The notes below the pieces were generated by a model, which saw only the letters and a program-made list of their open reading frames with translations, was not told the origin of the DNA and ran no database searches. DNA of 64,000 bases from Paraburkholderia sp. BCC1886 (GTDB lineage Bacteria > Pseudomonadota > Gammaproteobacteria > Burkholderiales > Burkholderiaceae), in assembly GCF_900996245.1 (NCBI RefSeq), contig NZ_CAAJGK010000046.1:1-64000 (forward strand), read 5' to 3'. Below, one piece after another: positions 1-8,449 of this stretch; position 1 is the stretch's first letter; each line of letters begins with the position of its first letter. The position numbers were made by a program, and so were the translations under genes.

Positions 1-354
1 GACGTGATGCTGGTGCTGCTGATCATGCTGATCATCACGATTCCAATCCAGATGCACTCGGTGAAGATGAATCTGCCGGTGGACAATCCGCCGCCGCCGA
101 GCGCACCGCCGCCGGTCGTGCAGGTGAACGTGAATGCCGACGGCAGCCTCACGTGGAACGGCGCGCCTGTGAAGGTGGGCGCGGATCTCGAGCGGCATAT
201 GGCCGGGGTCGCGGCACAGCCGCAGCAGGCGGAAATCCATCTGCTGCCCGACCGGCTCGCGGCGTATCGCGACGTCGCCGCCGTGCTGGCCGCCGCGCAA
301 CGCGAGGGCGCGACTAAAATCGGACTGGTCGGCAATGAACGGTACGTGCAGTAA
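1..354 (+). CDS. exbD: ExbD/TolR-family biopolymer transport protein, 5' truncated
   Basis: This is the carboxy-terminal 117 codons of an ExbD/TolR-type protein; the reading frame is open to the left edge, so the true start lies outside the window. ExbD works with ExbB in the inner membrane to pass proton-motive force to TonB, which powers outer-membrane receptors. The visible part begins inside the single N-terminal membrane helix: the first codon is the conserved Asp (DVMLVLL) that lines the proton path. A Pro-rich periplasmic linker and the small periplasmic domain follow. A TonB-dependent receptor lies 3 kb downstream and may be one client. TolR is the alternative name; the family is clear, the exact paralogue is not. 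Confidence 0.85.
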   Translation, partial: DVMLVLLIMLIITIPIQMHSVKMNLPVDNPPPPSAPPPVVQVNVNADGSLTWNGAPVKVGADLERHMAGVAAQPQQAEIHLLPDRLAAYRDVAAVLAAAQREGATKIGLVGNERYVQ

Positions 355-419
355 GGTGTATCGCGTGCACTGACACGACGCCAATCCACCCTTCGCCAGC
401 AGCGTGACCGGGAAACGCC

Positions 420-1412
420 ATGAGCACCCTCCATAACGAAATCGATCTGGATGCCGACGGTCGTCACGTAGGCTATCTGCGCCTGCCTTACTCGGTTCAC
501 CGCTCCGCCTATGGATGGATTCCGATTCCCATCGCGTCGGTCCGCAACGGCGAGGGACCGGTCGTCGTGGTGATGGGTGGCAACCATGGCGACGAATACG
601 AAGGACAGGTCCTCGTATCCAGCCTGATCCGCGACATCGAGCCGCAATGGGTGCGCGGACAACTGATTTTCCTGCCGATGGCGAATTTTCCCGCCGCCGC
701 CGCGGGGCTCAGAACGTCGCCGCTCGACGGCGGCAATCTGAACCGCAGCTTTCCCGGCGATCCAGCCGGGCCGCCGACGGCCGCGATTGCCGATTACATC
801 GAAAACACGCTGCTCGCGCGCGCACAGTATCTGATCGACCTGCATTCGGGCGGCAGTTCGCTGCTCTACGACGGCGCTAACATGCTCGCCATCGAGCCGC
901 GCGATGCCGACGAAGCGCAACGGCTCAAAGCCTTGCTGGCGGCATTCGGCTTGCCGCGGGCTTTCCTGCACCCGGCCAATCCGGTTCATGCGGCCAGCGC
1001 CGCGCGCCGGCAAGGCGCCATTTCCATCCTGACCGAACTCGGCGGCGGCGGTACCGTGCAAGCGCGCCTGTTGCGCGATGCGCGGCACGGCTTGCTGAAT
1101 CTGCTGTCGTTCATCGGTCTGCTGAGCGGTCCCCTCGTGCCGGACGGGCCGCCGGGTACGACGCAGTTCTACAAGGTGTCGGGTTCGCGCCACTACGTCT
1201 ATGCGTACGAGCGCGGGGTGTACGAACCGCTCGTCGAACTCGGTGAGCAGGTCAGCGCAGGTCAGCCGGCCGCACGCATCCACTTCCCCGATACTCCGCT
1301 GCGTGAACCGGTGACGGCCAGCTTTGCAGGCAATGGCGTGGTGGTCTGTCAACGCGTACCGGCAGCGGTCGAACGGGGCGACTGCCTGTTTCATCTGGCC
1401 GAGCCGGTTTGA
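420..1412 (+). CDS. M14-family zinc deacylase (AstE/AspA, DoeB-like)
   Basis: A 330-residue protein of the succinylglutamate desuccinylase/aspartoacylase family, zinc hydrolases that remove an acyl group from an N-acyl amino acid. The zinc-site motifs are visible: GGNHGDEYEG (His and Glu ligands, residues about 53-62), an NLNR substrate-carboxylate motif near residue 108 and DLHSGG near 140 (third ligand). Length fits the N-acetyl-diaminobutyrate deacetylase (DoeB) branch. It is first in a + strand series with two acetyltransferases, an amino-acid ABC system and flavin monooxygenases, so its likely role here is deacetylating an N-acetylated, S-modified cysteine or its product. That role is inferred from context; family assignment is secure. 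A short spacer separates it from exbD. Confidence 0.85.
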   Translation: MSTLHNEIDLDADGRHVGYLRLPYSVHRSAYGWIPIPIASVRNGEGPVVVVMGGNHGDEYEGQVLVSSLIRDIEPQWVRGQLIFLPMANFPAAAAGLRTSPLDGGNLNRSFPGDPAGPPTAAIADYIENTLLARAQYLIDLHSGGSSLLYDGANMLAIEPRDADEAQRLKALLAAFGLPRAFLHPANPVHAASAARRQGAISILTELGGGGTVQARLLRDARHGLLNLLSFIGLLSGPLVPDGPPGTTQFYKVSGSRHYVYAYERGVYEPLVELGEQVSAGQPAARIHFPDTPLREPVTASFAGNGVVVCQRVPAAVERGDCLFHLAEPV

Positions 1413-1671
1413 ATATAAACCGCATACGCTTCGTAAAGCTTTATTAATATTCGAAAGTCTATTGAAATAATTTAAAGCGGATATTGGAAAATAATCCGCT
1501 GCGTTGTCGCCGCAATTCCAGAGAATTAGATATACGGTTTTACGGGAATAACGATTCGCTAATTGTTTGGTTCTGCCGCGATTGACTGGCTGTTATCTTT
1601 CTTCCCGTCCGGGACCCTGTTATTGGCCTCGATAACGGCATCAACCGCTAATGCGTTAATCGTTATTTTCC
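1413..1671 (+). promoter_or_regulatory. AT-rich control region with an imperfect hairpin
   Basis: This 259-bp spacer is much more AT-rich than its surroundings and holds no convincing gene. Arms AGCGGAT (1476-1482) and ATCCGCT (1494-1500) form an inverted repeat; with one bulged base the pairing extends to about 10 bp around a GGAA loop. It could terminate the deacylase transcript or bind a regulator for the acetyltransferase gene that follows. AT-rich runs at 1440-1475 and 1525-1565 are plausible promoter material, but I cannot fix -35 and -10 boxes. Confidence 0.4.
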
Positions 1672-2220
1672 ATGACCTACGAGATTGTCGATACTACGTT
1701 GCTGGCGCCCGTGGCCGGGCCATTATTGAAAGCGCTGGAAATCGAATACGCCACCCGCTATAGCGAATTCAGAAAAGACAGCGCGGCGTCGGCCAGTGAA
1801 GAGTTATTGCGTTATCCCGCCGAACTGTTCGCGCCGCCCGAAGGCGCATTCATCGTGATCGTGCGCGACGGGCAAACCATCGCAGGCGGCGCCTTCAAAC
1901 GCTACGACGCCACCACCGCAGAACTCAAACGCATCTGGACGCACGCCGGCGAACGCCGGCAGGGACTGGCGCGTCGCGTGGTGGAGGAACTCGAAAAACG
2001 TGCGCGGCAGCAAGGTTATCGCCGCGTGTATCTGACCACCGGATTCAAGCAGCCGGAGGCGGCCGGACTCTACGCCAGCCTGGGTTACGAACCGCTCTTC
2101 GACCGCGCGATTGCCCCGGAGATCCATTTCCGTCTGCCGTTCGGCAAGGACTTGCTCGAACCCGGTCGCGTGGAGTCGCTGCGCGACCTGACGCGCGCCG
2201 AGCCGCTCGGGCAGCGTTGA
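1672..2220 (+). CDS. GNAT-family N-acetyltransferase (paralogue 1)
   Basis: A 182-residue GNAT acetyltransferase using acetyl-CoA. The acetyl-CoA loop is seen as RRQGLARR (residues about 102-109) after the beta strand ending in KRIWTHAGE, and the C-terminal motif B region QPEAAGLYASLGY is intact. It is clearly paralogous to the second GNAT of this locus (12464-13051): both share PAE.F.PP.GAF, a RDGQ.IAGGAF strand and ELKRIW/EFKRIW. In Bacillus, small GNAT proteins of similar operons (SnaA/YtmI, YxeL) acetylate the amino group of S-modified cysteines before oxidation; the same function is proposed here from context. The start is the first ATG of the frame; no strong ribosome binding site is visible. 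Confidence 0.8.
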   Translation: MTYEIVDTTLLAPVAGPLLKALEIEYATRYSEFRKDSAASASEELLRYPAELFAPPEGAFIVIVRDGQTIAGGAFKRYDATTAELKRIWTHAGERRQGLARRVVEELEKRARQQGYRRVYLTTGFKQPEAAGLYASLGYEPLFDRAIAPEIHFRLPFGKDLLEPGRVESLRDLTRAEPLGQR

Positions 2221-2338
2221 TTCACACGCCCCTCGCGGCACCGACCGGCGACTGCCCGCTCGGTGCCGCAGACCTGCGAACCGCTGACCCGCGCTTCGCT
2301 TGACTACAACAACGCATTTCAACAGGGCACGCCCACTC

Positions 2339-3289
2339 ATGAAACCAAGCCGCACCCTACGCCCGGCGCTCGCCGCAGCGTTCGCTGTATTCGCCATGGG
2401 ACTCGCCGGCAGCGCTTTCGCGGCCGCTAGCACGAACACCTACAACCTGAGTGCAGACCAGCACGATCTCGTGCGCGCCACGGCCAATGCCGCCGCCATC
2501 AAGGCGGTGCCCGCCGGCTTCCATTTCGTCGACAAGGACACGCTGACGGTCGGCATGGCCGTCGCCTTCCCGCCGCTCAGCACGTATGCGACCGACGGCA
2601 AAACCGTGGTCGGGTTCGACCCGGAGCTCGCGCAACTGGTGGCCGACAGTCTCGGTCGCAAGCTGAAAATCGTCCCGTTGGCGTGGGAGGACTGGCCGCT
2701 CGCCGTGCAGTCGGGCAAGGTCGACGCGGTGATCTCGAACGTGACCGTCACCGAAGAGCGCAAGCAGAAGTTCGACTTCTCGACGTACCGCCGTGACGTG
2801 CTGGGCTTTTACGTGACCGACTCGAGTCCGATCCGGTCGATCAAGGCGCCGAAAGACGTCGCCGGTCTGCGCGTGATTACCGACTCGGGCACGAATCAGG
2901 AAAAGATCCTGCTCGCGTGGGACAAGGAGAACGTGGCGCACGGACTCAAGCCGGTGCAGATCCAGTATTACGACGACCCGGCCGTGCGCGACGTGGCGCT
3001 GCGCTCCGGGCGCGCCGACGTGATTCTCAGCGTCAACTCGGGACTCGCTTACGCGGCCGCGCAACGCGGCGGCATCCGTTCGGTGGGCACGATCAGCGGC
3101 GGCTGGCCGATTCAGGCCGACGTCGCCATCACGACGCGCAAGGGCAGCGGACTCGACGTGCCGCTCACGCTGTTGCTGAACGATCTGATTCAGGGCGGCA
3201 AATATAGCCAGGTGCTGAATCGCTGGCATCTCGGCGACGAAGCAGTCGATAAAGCGCAAACCAACCCGCCCGGGTTGCCGAAGAGCTGA
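2339..3289 (+). CDS. Amino-acid-type ABC transporter periplasmic binding protein (paralogue 1)
   Basis: A 316-residue family 3 solute-binding protein. A Sec signal peptide with an AFA-AAS type cleavage site covers residues 1 to about 27. The mature part shows the family pattern: LTVGMAVAFPPLSTYATDGKTVVGFDPELAQLVAD, then SGKVDAVISNVTVTEERK.KFDFSTY, then GLRVITDSGTNQEKILL. It should bind an amino-acid-like solute in the periplasm and deliver it to the permease/ATPase encoded at 8450-10261. The ATG at 2339 is preferred over an in-frame TTG at 2300 because it directly precedes the signal peptide. It is paralogous to the binding protein at 10266-11252, so one transporter may use two receptors. Confidence 0.85.
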   Translation: MKPSRTLRPALAAAFAVFAMGLAGSAFAAASTNTYNLSADQHDLVRATANAAAIKAVPAGFHFVDKDTLTVGMAVAFPPLSTYATDGKTVVGFDPELAQLVADSLGRKLKIVPLAWEDWPLAVQSGKVDAVISNVTVTEERKQKFDFSTYRRDVLGFYVTDSSPIRSIKAPKDVAGLRVITDSGTNQEKILLAWDKENVAHGLKPVQIQYYDDPAVRDVALRSGRADVILSVNSGLAYAAAQRGGIRSVGTISGGWPIQADVAITTRKGSGLDVPLTLLLNDLIQGGKYSQVLNRWHLGDEAVDKAQTNPPGLPKS

Positions 3290-3294
3290 GAGAG

Positions 3295-3313
3295 CGGCAG
3301 CGCAGCGCTGCCG
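3295..3313 (+). terminator. Possible terminator hairpin after the binding-protein gene
   Basis: CGGCAGCGC and GCGCTGCCG are perfect 9-bp complementary arms separated by one base, so in practice a 7-8 bp GC stem with a 3-5 nt loop. It lies 5 bp after the stop codon. No U-tract follows, so it may be a weak terminator or an mRNA-stabilising hairpin between the binding protein and the TonB receptor gene. Confidence 0.4.
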
Positions 3314-3424
3314 TTCGTCGAAGCCGGTTATTCCTTTCCAACGATTGAAGCAGGTCTGGCGCACGGTTGCCTGTCGGCCCGTGTGCTGGAGCGGTGTATC
3401 CACACATAACTAACGGGGCAGTCG

Positions 3425-5908
3425 ATGCGTGCGAAGCAAACAGGGAATCAAGCCGTAGAGCCAACGCTGAAAGTTCGTAGAACCATGCTGTCTCTTGCCG
3501 TGCTGGCCATCACGTGCAACGGCGCGGCATGGGCACAGAGCGCGCCCGCGCCGGTGCAGGCGAGCGATGCCACCGCTTCTTCGGGGACTACGCCGTCGCC
3601 TGCGAAGTCCACGGGCACGGTAGATACGGTGCAGCAGGACACCGTCGTCGTGACGGGCACGCGCACCGACACGAAGGCGAGCAGGAGCCTGACGCCGGTG
3701 GACGTGATCAGCGGCGCGCAGTTGCGCTCGACCGGCCAGACCAATCTGCGCGACGCGCTCACGCAACTCTCGCCCTCCATCACCCACGAGAGTTATGCGG
3801 GCGACGCGGCCGTGCTGACCGACGCGCTCACGCTGCACGGCCTGAGCCCGGACCACGTGCTCGTGCTGGTGAACGGCAAGCGCCGTCATACCACGGCAAA
3901 TATCGCGCTCGATGGCGGCCTGAACCAGGGTTCGACGGGCGTCGACATCGACATGATTCCGGTCGGTCTCATCGATCACATCGAAGTGCTGCGCGACGGC
4001 GCCGCCGCGCAATACGGTTCCGATGCGATTGCCGGTGTGATCAACATCATTCTGAAAAGAAACTCGCACGGCGGCGAAGTGCAGTCGACCACCGGGCAAA
4101 CCTACGGTGGCGACGGCCTGAAGAACAGCGAGTCCGCCACCATCGGTCTCGACCTGGGCGGCAAGGGCTTTCTCGACCTGAGCGCGGAATACGACCGCCA
4201 GAACCATACGATCCGCACCGGCCAGGACGATTATTTCGGCACCTTCCAGCCGGGCCACGGTTACTACAATCCGATCGAAGGCGACCCGGCCAGCACGCGC
4301 GAATCGATCGGCTATAACGCGGGCTATTACATCGGCGACGACGTCGAGCTGTACGGTTTCGGCACCTATGCGCACCGCAATGCGCAGGCGTACCAGAACT
4401 ACCGCCCGCCAACGGTCCTGCCGAGCGTCTATCCCGACGGTTTCGTGCCGCGCGAGACGATCAACGAGAACGACTACTCGGTCACCACGGGGATCAAAGG
4501 TCAGAACCTGTTCGGCTGGTCGTGGGACCTGAGCACGACCTATGGCGGCGACCACGAGGTGGTCGGCATGGAGAATTCGGCCAATACCGGGCTGTACGCG
4601 GTGCAAGGCTACACACCGTCCACGTTCCATCTGTCGACCGTCAGCAACACGCAACTGACCAACAACCTCGACTTCTCGCGAGCGTTCCAGTTGCCGCTGT
4701 TGCCGGCACCGGTCAACGTGTCGTGGGGCGCGGAGCAGCGTCGCGAAACCTACTCGGTCGGCCCGGGCGATTACGCGTCGTATATCGAGGGCGGCTCGCA
4801 GGCCTTGCCGGGTCTCGCACCGGTTAGCGGCAGCGACAACTCGCGCAACGTGCTCGGCACCTATATCGACCTCTCGACCCATCTCGCGCCGAAATGGACG
4901 GTCGACGTGGCGGGCCGCTTCGAGCACTACAGCGACGTCGGCAGCACGACCAACGGCAAGCTCTCGACGCGCTACGATTTCACGCCGGCCTTCGCGATAC
5001 GCGGCAGCGTCAGCACGGGCTTTCGCGCGCCGTCGCTCGCCGAGGAGTACTACAGCAACGTGAACGAGTCGCCGGCTTCGGTGAGCGGCCTGCTGGCGGC
5101 CAATTCGGCGGCGGCCCGGCTGATCGGCGCACAACCGCTGCAGTCGGAAAAGTCGACCAACTACAACATCGGCTTCGTGCTGACGCCGGCCAAAGATCTG
5201 CACCTCACGCTCGACGCGTATCAGATCGATATCCGCAATCGCATCGTGGAAGGCGGTACAGCGTCGGGCGCCGACGCCATCGCTGCGATGAACGCGGCCG
5301 GACTCTCCATACCGGGCACGGTGCCGCTCTCCGCGGTGTCGGCAAGTTACTTCACGAACGGCGCGAGCACGCGAACCCGCGGTCTCGATCTCACCGGTAC
5401 CTATCACACCGGCTTCGGCGCCTACGGTCAGGTGGACTGGGACTTCGGCGTGAACGTCAACACCACCTCGGTCACGCACGTGGCGACCGGCGCGAATGGC
5501 CAGCCCGAACTCAACGCGCAGCAGGTGTCATGGCTGAGCACGTCGACGCCGAAGAACAAGATCATCATCGGCGGCACGTGGCGACTCGACAAATGGGGCG
5601 TGTCGCTGCACGAGACGCGTTATGGCTCGACCAGTGCCGAGGAAACCTACATCGTCGGCCCGAATGCGTTCTCGACGACGCAGTTCCTGCATTTCACGAA
5701 CGCCGCGCGCTACATCACCGACGTCGAAGTCCGCTACGACGTCACGAAGAAATTCCAGATCGCGATCGGTGCGAACAACCTGTTCGACGTGTACCCGAGC
5801 AAGCTGCCTTATGCGGCACAGCTCGAAGGGGCGCAATACGATGCGTTCGGCTCGACCATCGGCGTGAACGGCGGCTTCTATTACGCACGCGCTCGCTACG
5901 CGTTCTGA
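3425..5908 (+). CDS. TonB-dependent outer-membrane receptor
   Basis: An 827-residue TonB-dependent receptor. It has a long N-terminal signal region ending near AWA-QS (about residue 38), a TonB-box-like segment TVVVTGTR (about 74-81), a plug domain (about 85-200, with VLVNGKRRHT and LRDGAAAQYGSDAIAGVINI), then a beta-barrel ending in Phe as expected for Bam recognition. It imports a bulky or scarce substrate across the outer membrane using TonB energy. Its position between an amino-acid binding protein and flavin monooxygenases suggests an organosulfur substrate rather than iron; no Fur-like site was noticed upstream. The next ATG at 3485 (MLSLAV) is an alternative start that would give a shorter signal peptide. 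Confidence 0.88.
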   Translation: MRAKQTGNQAVEPTLKVRRTMLSLAVLAITCNGAAWAQSAPAPVQASDATASSGTTPSPAKSTGTVDTVQQDTVVVTGTRTDTKASRSLTPVDVISGAQLRSTGQTNLRDALTQLSPSITHESYAGDAAVLTDALTLHGLSPDHVLVLVNGKRRHTTANIALDGGLNQGSTGVDIDMIPVGLIDHIEVLRDGAAAQYGSDAIAGVINIILKRNSHGGEVQSTTGQTYGGDGLKNSESATIGLDLGGKGFLDLSAEYDRQNHTIRTGQDDYFGTFQPGHGYYNPIEGDPASTRESIGYNAGYYIGDDVELYGFGTYAHRNAQAYQNYRPPTVLPSVYPDGFVPRETINENDYSVTTGIKGQNLFGWSWDLSTTYGGDHEVVGMENSANTGLYAVQGYTPSTFHLSTVSNTQLTNNLDFSRAFQLPLLPAPVNVSWGAEQRRETYSVGPGDYASYIEGGSQALPGLAPVSGSDNSRNVLGTYIDLSTHLAPKWTVDVAGRFEHYSDVGSTTNGKLSTRYDFTPAFAIRGSVSTGFRAPSLAEEYYSNVNESPASVSGLLAANSAAARLIGAQPLQSEKSTNYNIGFVLTPAKDLHLTLDAYQIDIRNRIVEGGTASGADAIAAMNAAGLSIPGTVPLSAVSASYFTNGASTRTRGLDLTGTYHTGFGAYGQVDWDFGVNVNTTSVTHVATGANGQPELNAQQVSWLSTSTPKNKIIIGGTWRLDKWGVSLHETRYGSTSAEETYIVGPNAFSTTQFLHFTNAARYITDVEVRYDVTKKFQIAIGANNLFDVYPSKLPYAAQLEGAQYDAFGSTIGVNGGFYYARARYAF

Positions 5909-6044
5909 TTTTTTCCTTATATGCATAGCAAAATTCGCTCGAACGAAATCGTGTGGCCGTAGCGATAATGGCCAGGCGGTGGAGCTCGGCGGATTTCCGC
6001 AAATTTTTCTTCGCTGCGCTTGCAGTGCAGCGAAAGGGGCTGAT

Positions 6045-7046
6045 ATGTCCTACTCACTTTCGATTCTCGACAAGAGTCCGATAGCCGACGGCACGACTGC
6101 CGCCGATGCGTTGCGCTTCACGACACGGCTCGCGCAGCGTGCCGAAGCGTTGGGATATGCGCGGTACTGGATCGCCGAACATCATGGCGCGCCCGGCCTC
6201 GCCAGTTCGGCACCGGAAATCGTGGTCGCGCATCTGCTCGCGCATACTTCGCGCATCCGGGTCGGCTCGGGCGGCGTGATGCTTCAGCATTACAGCCCGT
6301 TCAAGGTGGCCGAGCAGTTCCGCGTGCTGGCCTCGCTCGCGCCGGGCCGCGTAGATCTCGGGGTCGGCAAGGCGCCGGGTGGATTGCCGCTCACCACGCG
6401 GGCGCTGCAAGCGCATCACGACAAAACCAGCAAGGCCGAATTCGCGGAGCGTTTCGCCGAACTGGATGCGTTTCTCCATACCGGCGTCGACGAGAATCAT
6501 CCGCTCGCGGGTGCAATTGCCCTGCCCTCGCCGCCCGAGCCGGTTCAGGGCGTGCTGCTGGGTGCGAGTCCCGGGAGCGCTGCGCTGGCGGCGAAACAGG
6601 GCTGGCATTTCTGCTATGCCGGCCACTTCAATCGCGACGAACAGAATCTCGCGCGCTCCATCGACACCTATCGCAGTGCGACGGGACGCACGCCGTTGCT
6701 CGCGCTCTATGCGCTGGCCGGTCAATCCAAGGCCGAGGCCGAGCGTCATGTCGGCCCACTGCGCATTTTCAGGCTGCAGCTCGCGACCGGGCAAAGCGTG
6801 AATCTGCCGAGCCCGGAAGCGGCCAAAGAGTTCGCGCGGCAAACCGGCGTGAGCGATTACCGCCTCGACGAGTTGCATCCGCATCTTCTGACCGGCACGG
6901 CGGATGAGGTGCGGCAGGAACTCGATGCGCTGCATGAGCGTTTCGGCATCGAAGAATTCGTCATCGACACGCCGGTCGCCGACTACGCGCTGCGTCTCAC
7001 GTCGATCGAAGCGCTGGCCGGTGTGCAGCAGGCCGCCCAGGTCTGA
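6045..7046 (+). CDS. Luciferase-like FMN-dependent monooxygenase, MsnO8/YtmO-like
   Basis: A 333-residue member of the luciferase-like monooxygenase (LLM) fold, a TIM barrel that uses reduced flavin and oxygen. The family pattern RYWIAEHHG (about residues 43-51), [24 protein letters not shown] and [13 protein letters not shown] is intact. This branch corresponds to YtmO/CmoO-type proteins found beside NtaA-type monooxygenases in sulfur operons. The ATG at 6045 is chosen because AAAGGGG lies about 6 bp upstream and homology begins there; an upstream in-frame start at 5979 adds 22 unlikely residues. A partner flavin reductase is not visible nearby, so reduced FMN must come from elsewhere. It is followed closely by the second LLM gene. 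Confidence 0.85.
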   Translation: MSYSLSILDKSPIADGTTAADALRFTTRLAQRAEALGYARYWIAEHHGAPGLASSAPEIVVAHLLAHTSRIRVGSGGVMLQHYSPFKVAEQFRVLASLAPGRVDLGVGKAPGGLPLTTRALQAHHDKTSKAEFAERFAELDAFLHTGVDENHPLAGAIALPSPPEPVQGVLLGASPGSAALAAKQGWHFCYAGHFNRDEQNLARSIDTYRSATGRTPLLALYALAGQSKAEAERHVGPLRIFRLQLATGQSVNLPSPEAAKEFARQTGVSDYRLDELHPHLLTGTADEVRQELDALHERFGIEEFVIDTPVADYALRLTSIEALAGVQQAAQV

Positions 7047-7095
7047 ATTCATTCCCGACATTCAGTCCCGCTATTCCCGCAAAACGGACAACACC

Positions 7096-8418
7096 ATGAC
7101 CCAGAAAAATCTGACCTTCGGCATCATGCTGCACGGCGCAGGCGGCCACATGAATTCGTGGAAGCACCCGGCCGGGCCGGCCGATGCGAGCGTGAATCTC
7201 GACTTCGTCACCGGCATCGCGCAGAAGGCCGAAGCCAATGGCATTGCCTTCGCATTCGTCGCAGACGGCCTGTATATCAACGAGAAGTCGATCCCGCACT
7301 TCCTGAACCGTTTCGAGCCGATCTCGATCCTCTCCGCGCTCGCCACCGCGACCTCGAAGATCGGTCTTGCCGGCACGCTTTCCACGTCTTATAGCCACCC
7401 GTTCACGGTGGCGCGCCAGTTCGCCTCACTCGATCTGATCAGCGGCGGGCGGGCCGGCTGGAACGTCGTGACCTCGCCGCTCGAAGGCTCCGCGAAAAAT
7501 TACGGCGGCGAGCATCCGGATCACGAGTTGCGCTACGAGATCGCCGACGAATATCTGGAAGTGGTGCAAGGCCTGTGGGACAGCTGGGACGACGACGCCT
7601 TCGTGCGTGAGCGCGACACCGGTCGCTTCTTCGACCGCGACAAACTGCGCACGCTGAATCACAAGGGGCGCTTTTTCGAGGTGGCGGGGCCAATCAATAT
7701 TCAGCGCTCGCCGCAAGGACAGCCGGTAATCTTCCAGGCGGGCGCTTCCGATTCCGGCATTGCGCTGGCCGGCAAGTATGCCGACGCGGTGTTCACGCAT
7801 TCGCCGTCGCTCGAGGAAACAAAGGCGTTTACCGACACGGTCCGCCAGAGCGCGGTCGAACACGGCCGCGCGGCGAGCGACGTGAAAATCTTCCCGGGCA
7901 TCGGACCGATTGTCGGCGCAACCCAGGCCGAAGCCGAAGCGAAATATCGGGCGATTCGCGACCTGCTGAGCATCGACGAAGCGCTGGCCTATCTCGGGCG
8001 TTTCTTCGAACACCACGACTTCACGCAATACCCGCTCGACGAACCGTTTCCCGAACTCGGCGAACTCGGCACCAACAGCTTCCGCTCGACGACCGATCGC
8101 ATCAAGGCCGACGCACGGCGCAACGGCTCGACGTTGCGCGAGGTCGCGCTGGAAGTCGCGACCCCCAAAACGCAGTTCATCGGCACGGGCGAGCAGGTGG
8201 CCGACGAACTCATTCGCTGGTTCGATGCCGGAGCGTCCGACGGTTTCATTCTGGGCTTCCCGGTGCAGGCGGAAGGTTTCGCGGACTTCGTCAAGTACGT
8301 GATTCCGGTTCTGGAAGCGCGGGGCCGTTACAGCCGCACGCTGAGCGGGACGACGCTGCGCGATCACCTCGGCTTGCCGCGACGCGAAAGCCGTTACGCC
8401 ACGGCAGAAACGGCATGA
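7096..8418 (+). CDS. NtaA/SnaA/DmoA-family FMN-dependent monooxygenase
   Basis: A 440-residue LLM protein of the NtaA/SnaA/SoxA (DmoA, YxeK, CmoJ) branch. Typical segments are [18 protein letters not shown] at the N-terminus, [45 protein letters not shown], and [14 protein letters not shown]. Enzymes of this branch oxidise C-S or C-N bonds, including dimethyl sulfide, nitrilotriacetate and, for Bacillus YxeK, N-acetyl-S-(2-succino)cysteine. Here it is the best candidate for the C-S-cleaving step. The ATG at 7096 is chosen because family homology starts right there; the frame is open further upstream but overlaps the preceding gene. The next gene starts 31 bp after the stop. Confidence 0.88.
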   Translation: MTQKNLTFGIMLHGAGGHMNSWKHPAGPADASVNLDFVTGIAQKAEANGIAFAFVADGLYINEKSIPHFLNRFEPISILSALATATSKIGLAGTLSTSYSHPFTVARQFASLDLISGGRAGWNVVTSPLEGSAKNYGGEHPDHELRYEIADEYLEVVQGLWDSWDDDAFVRERDTGRFFDRDKLRTLNHKGRFFEVAGPINIQRSPQGQPVIFQAGASDSGIALAGKYADAVFTHSPSLEETKAFTDTVRQSAVEHGRAASDVKIFPGIGPIVGATQAEAEAKYRAIRDLLSIDEALAYLGRFFEHHDFTQYPLDEPFPELGELGTNSFRSTTDRIKADARRNGSTLREVALEVATPKTQFIGTGEQVADELIRWFDAGASDGFILGFPVQAEGFADFVKYVIPVLEARGRYSRTLSGTTLRDHLGLPRRESRYATAETA

Positions 8419-8449
8419 CCCACGTCTGGCCACGCAGGAGGACCGCATC

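Noticed and set aside
3410..5479. A 689-codon open frame antisense to the TonB receptor gene
   Set aside because: Arg/Ala/Val-rich shadow frame of high-GC coding sequence with no recognisable domain; the + strand receptor is certain.
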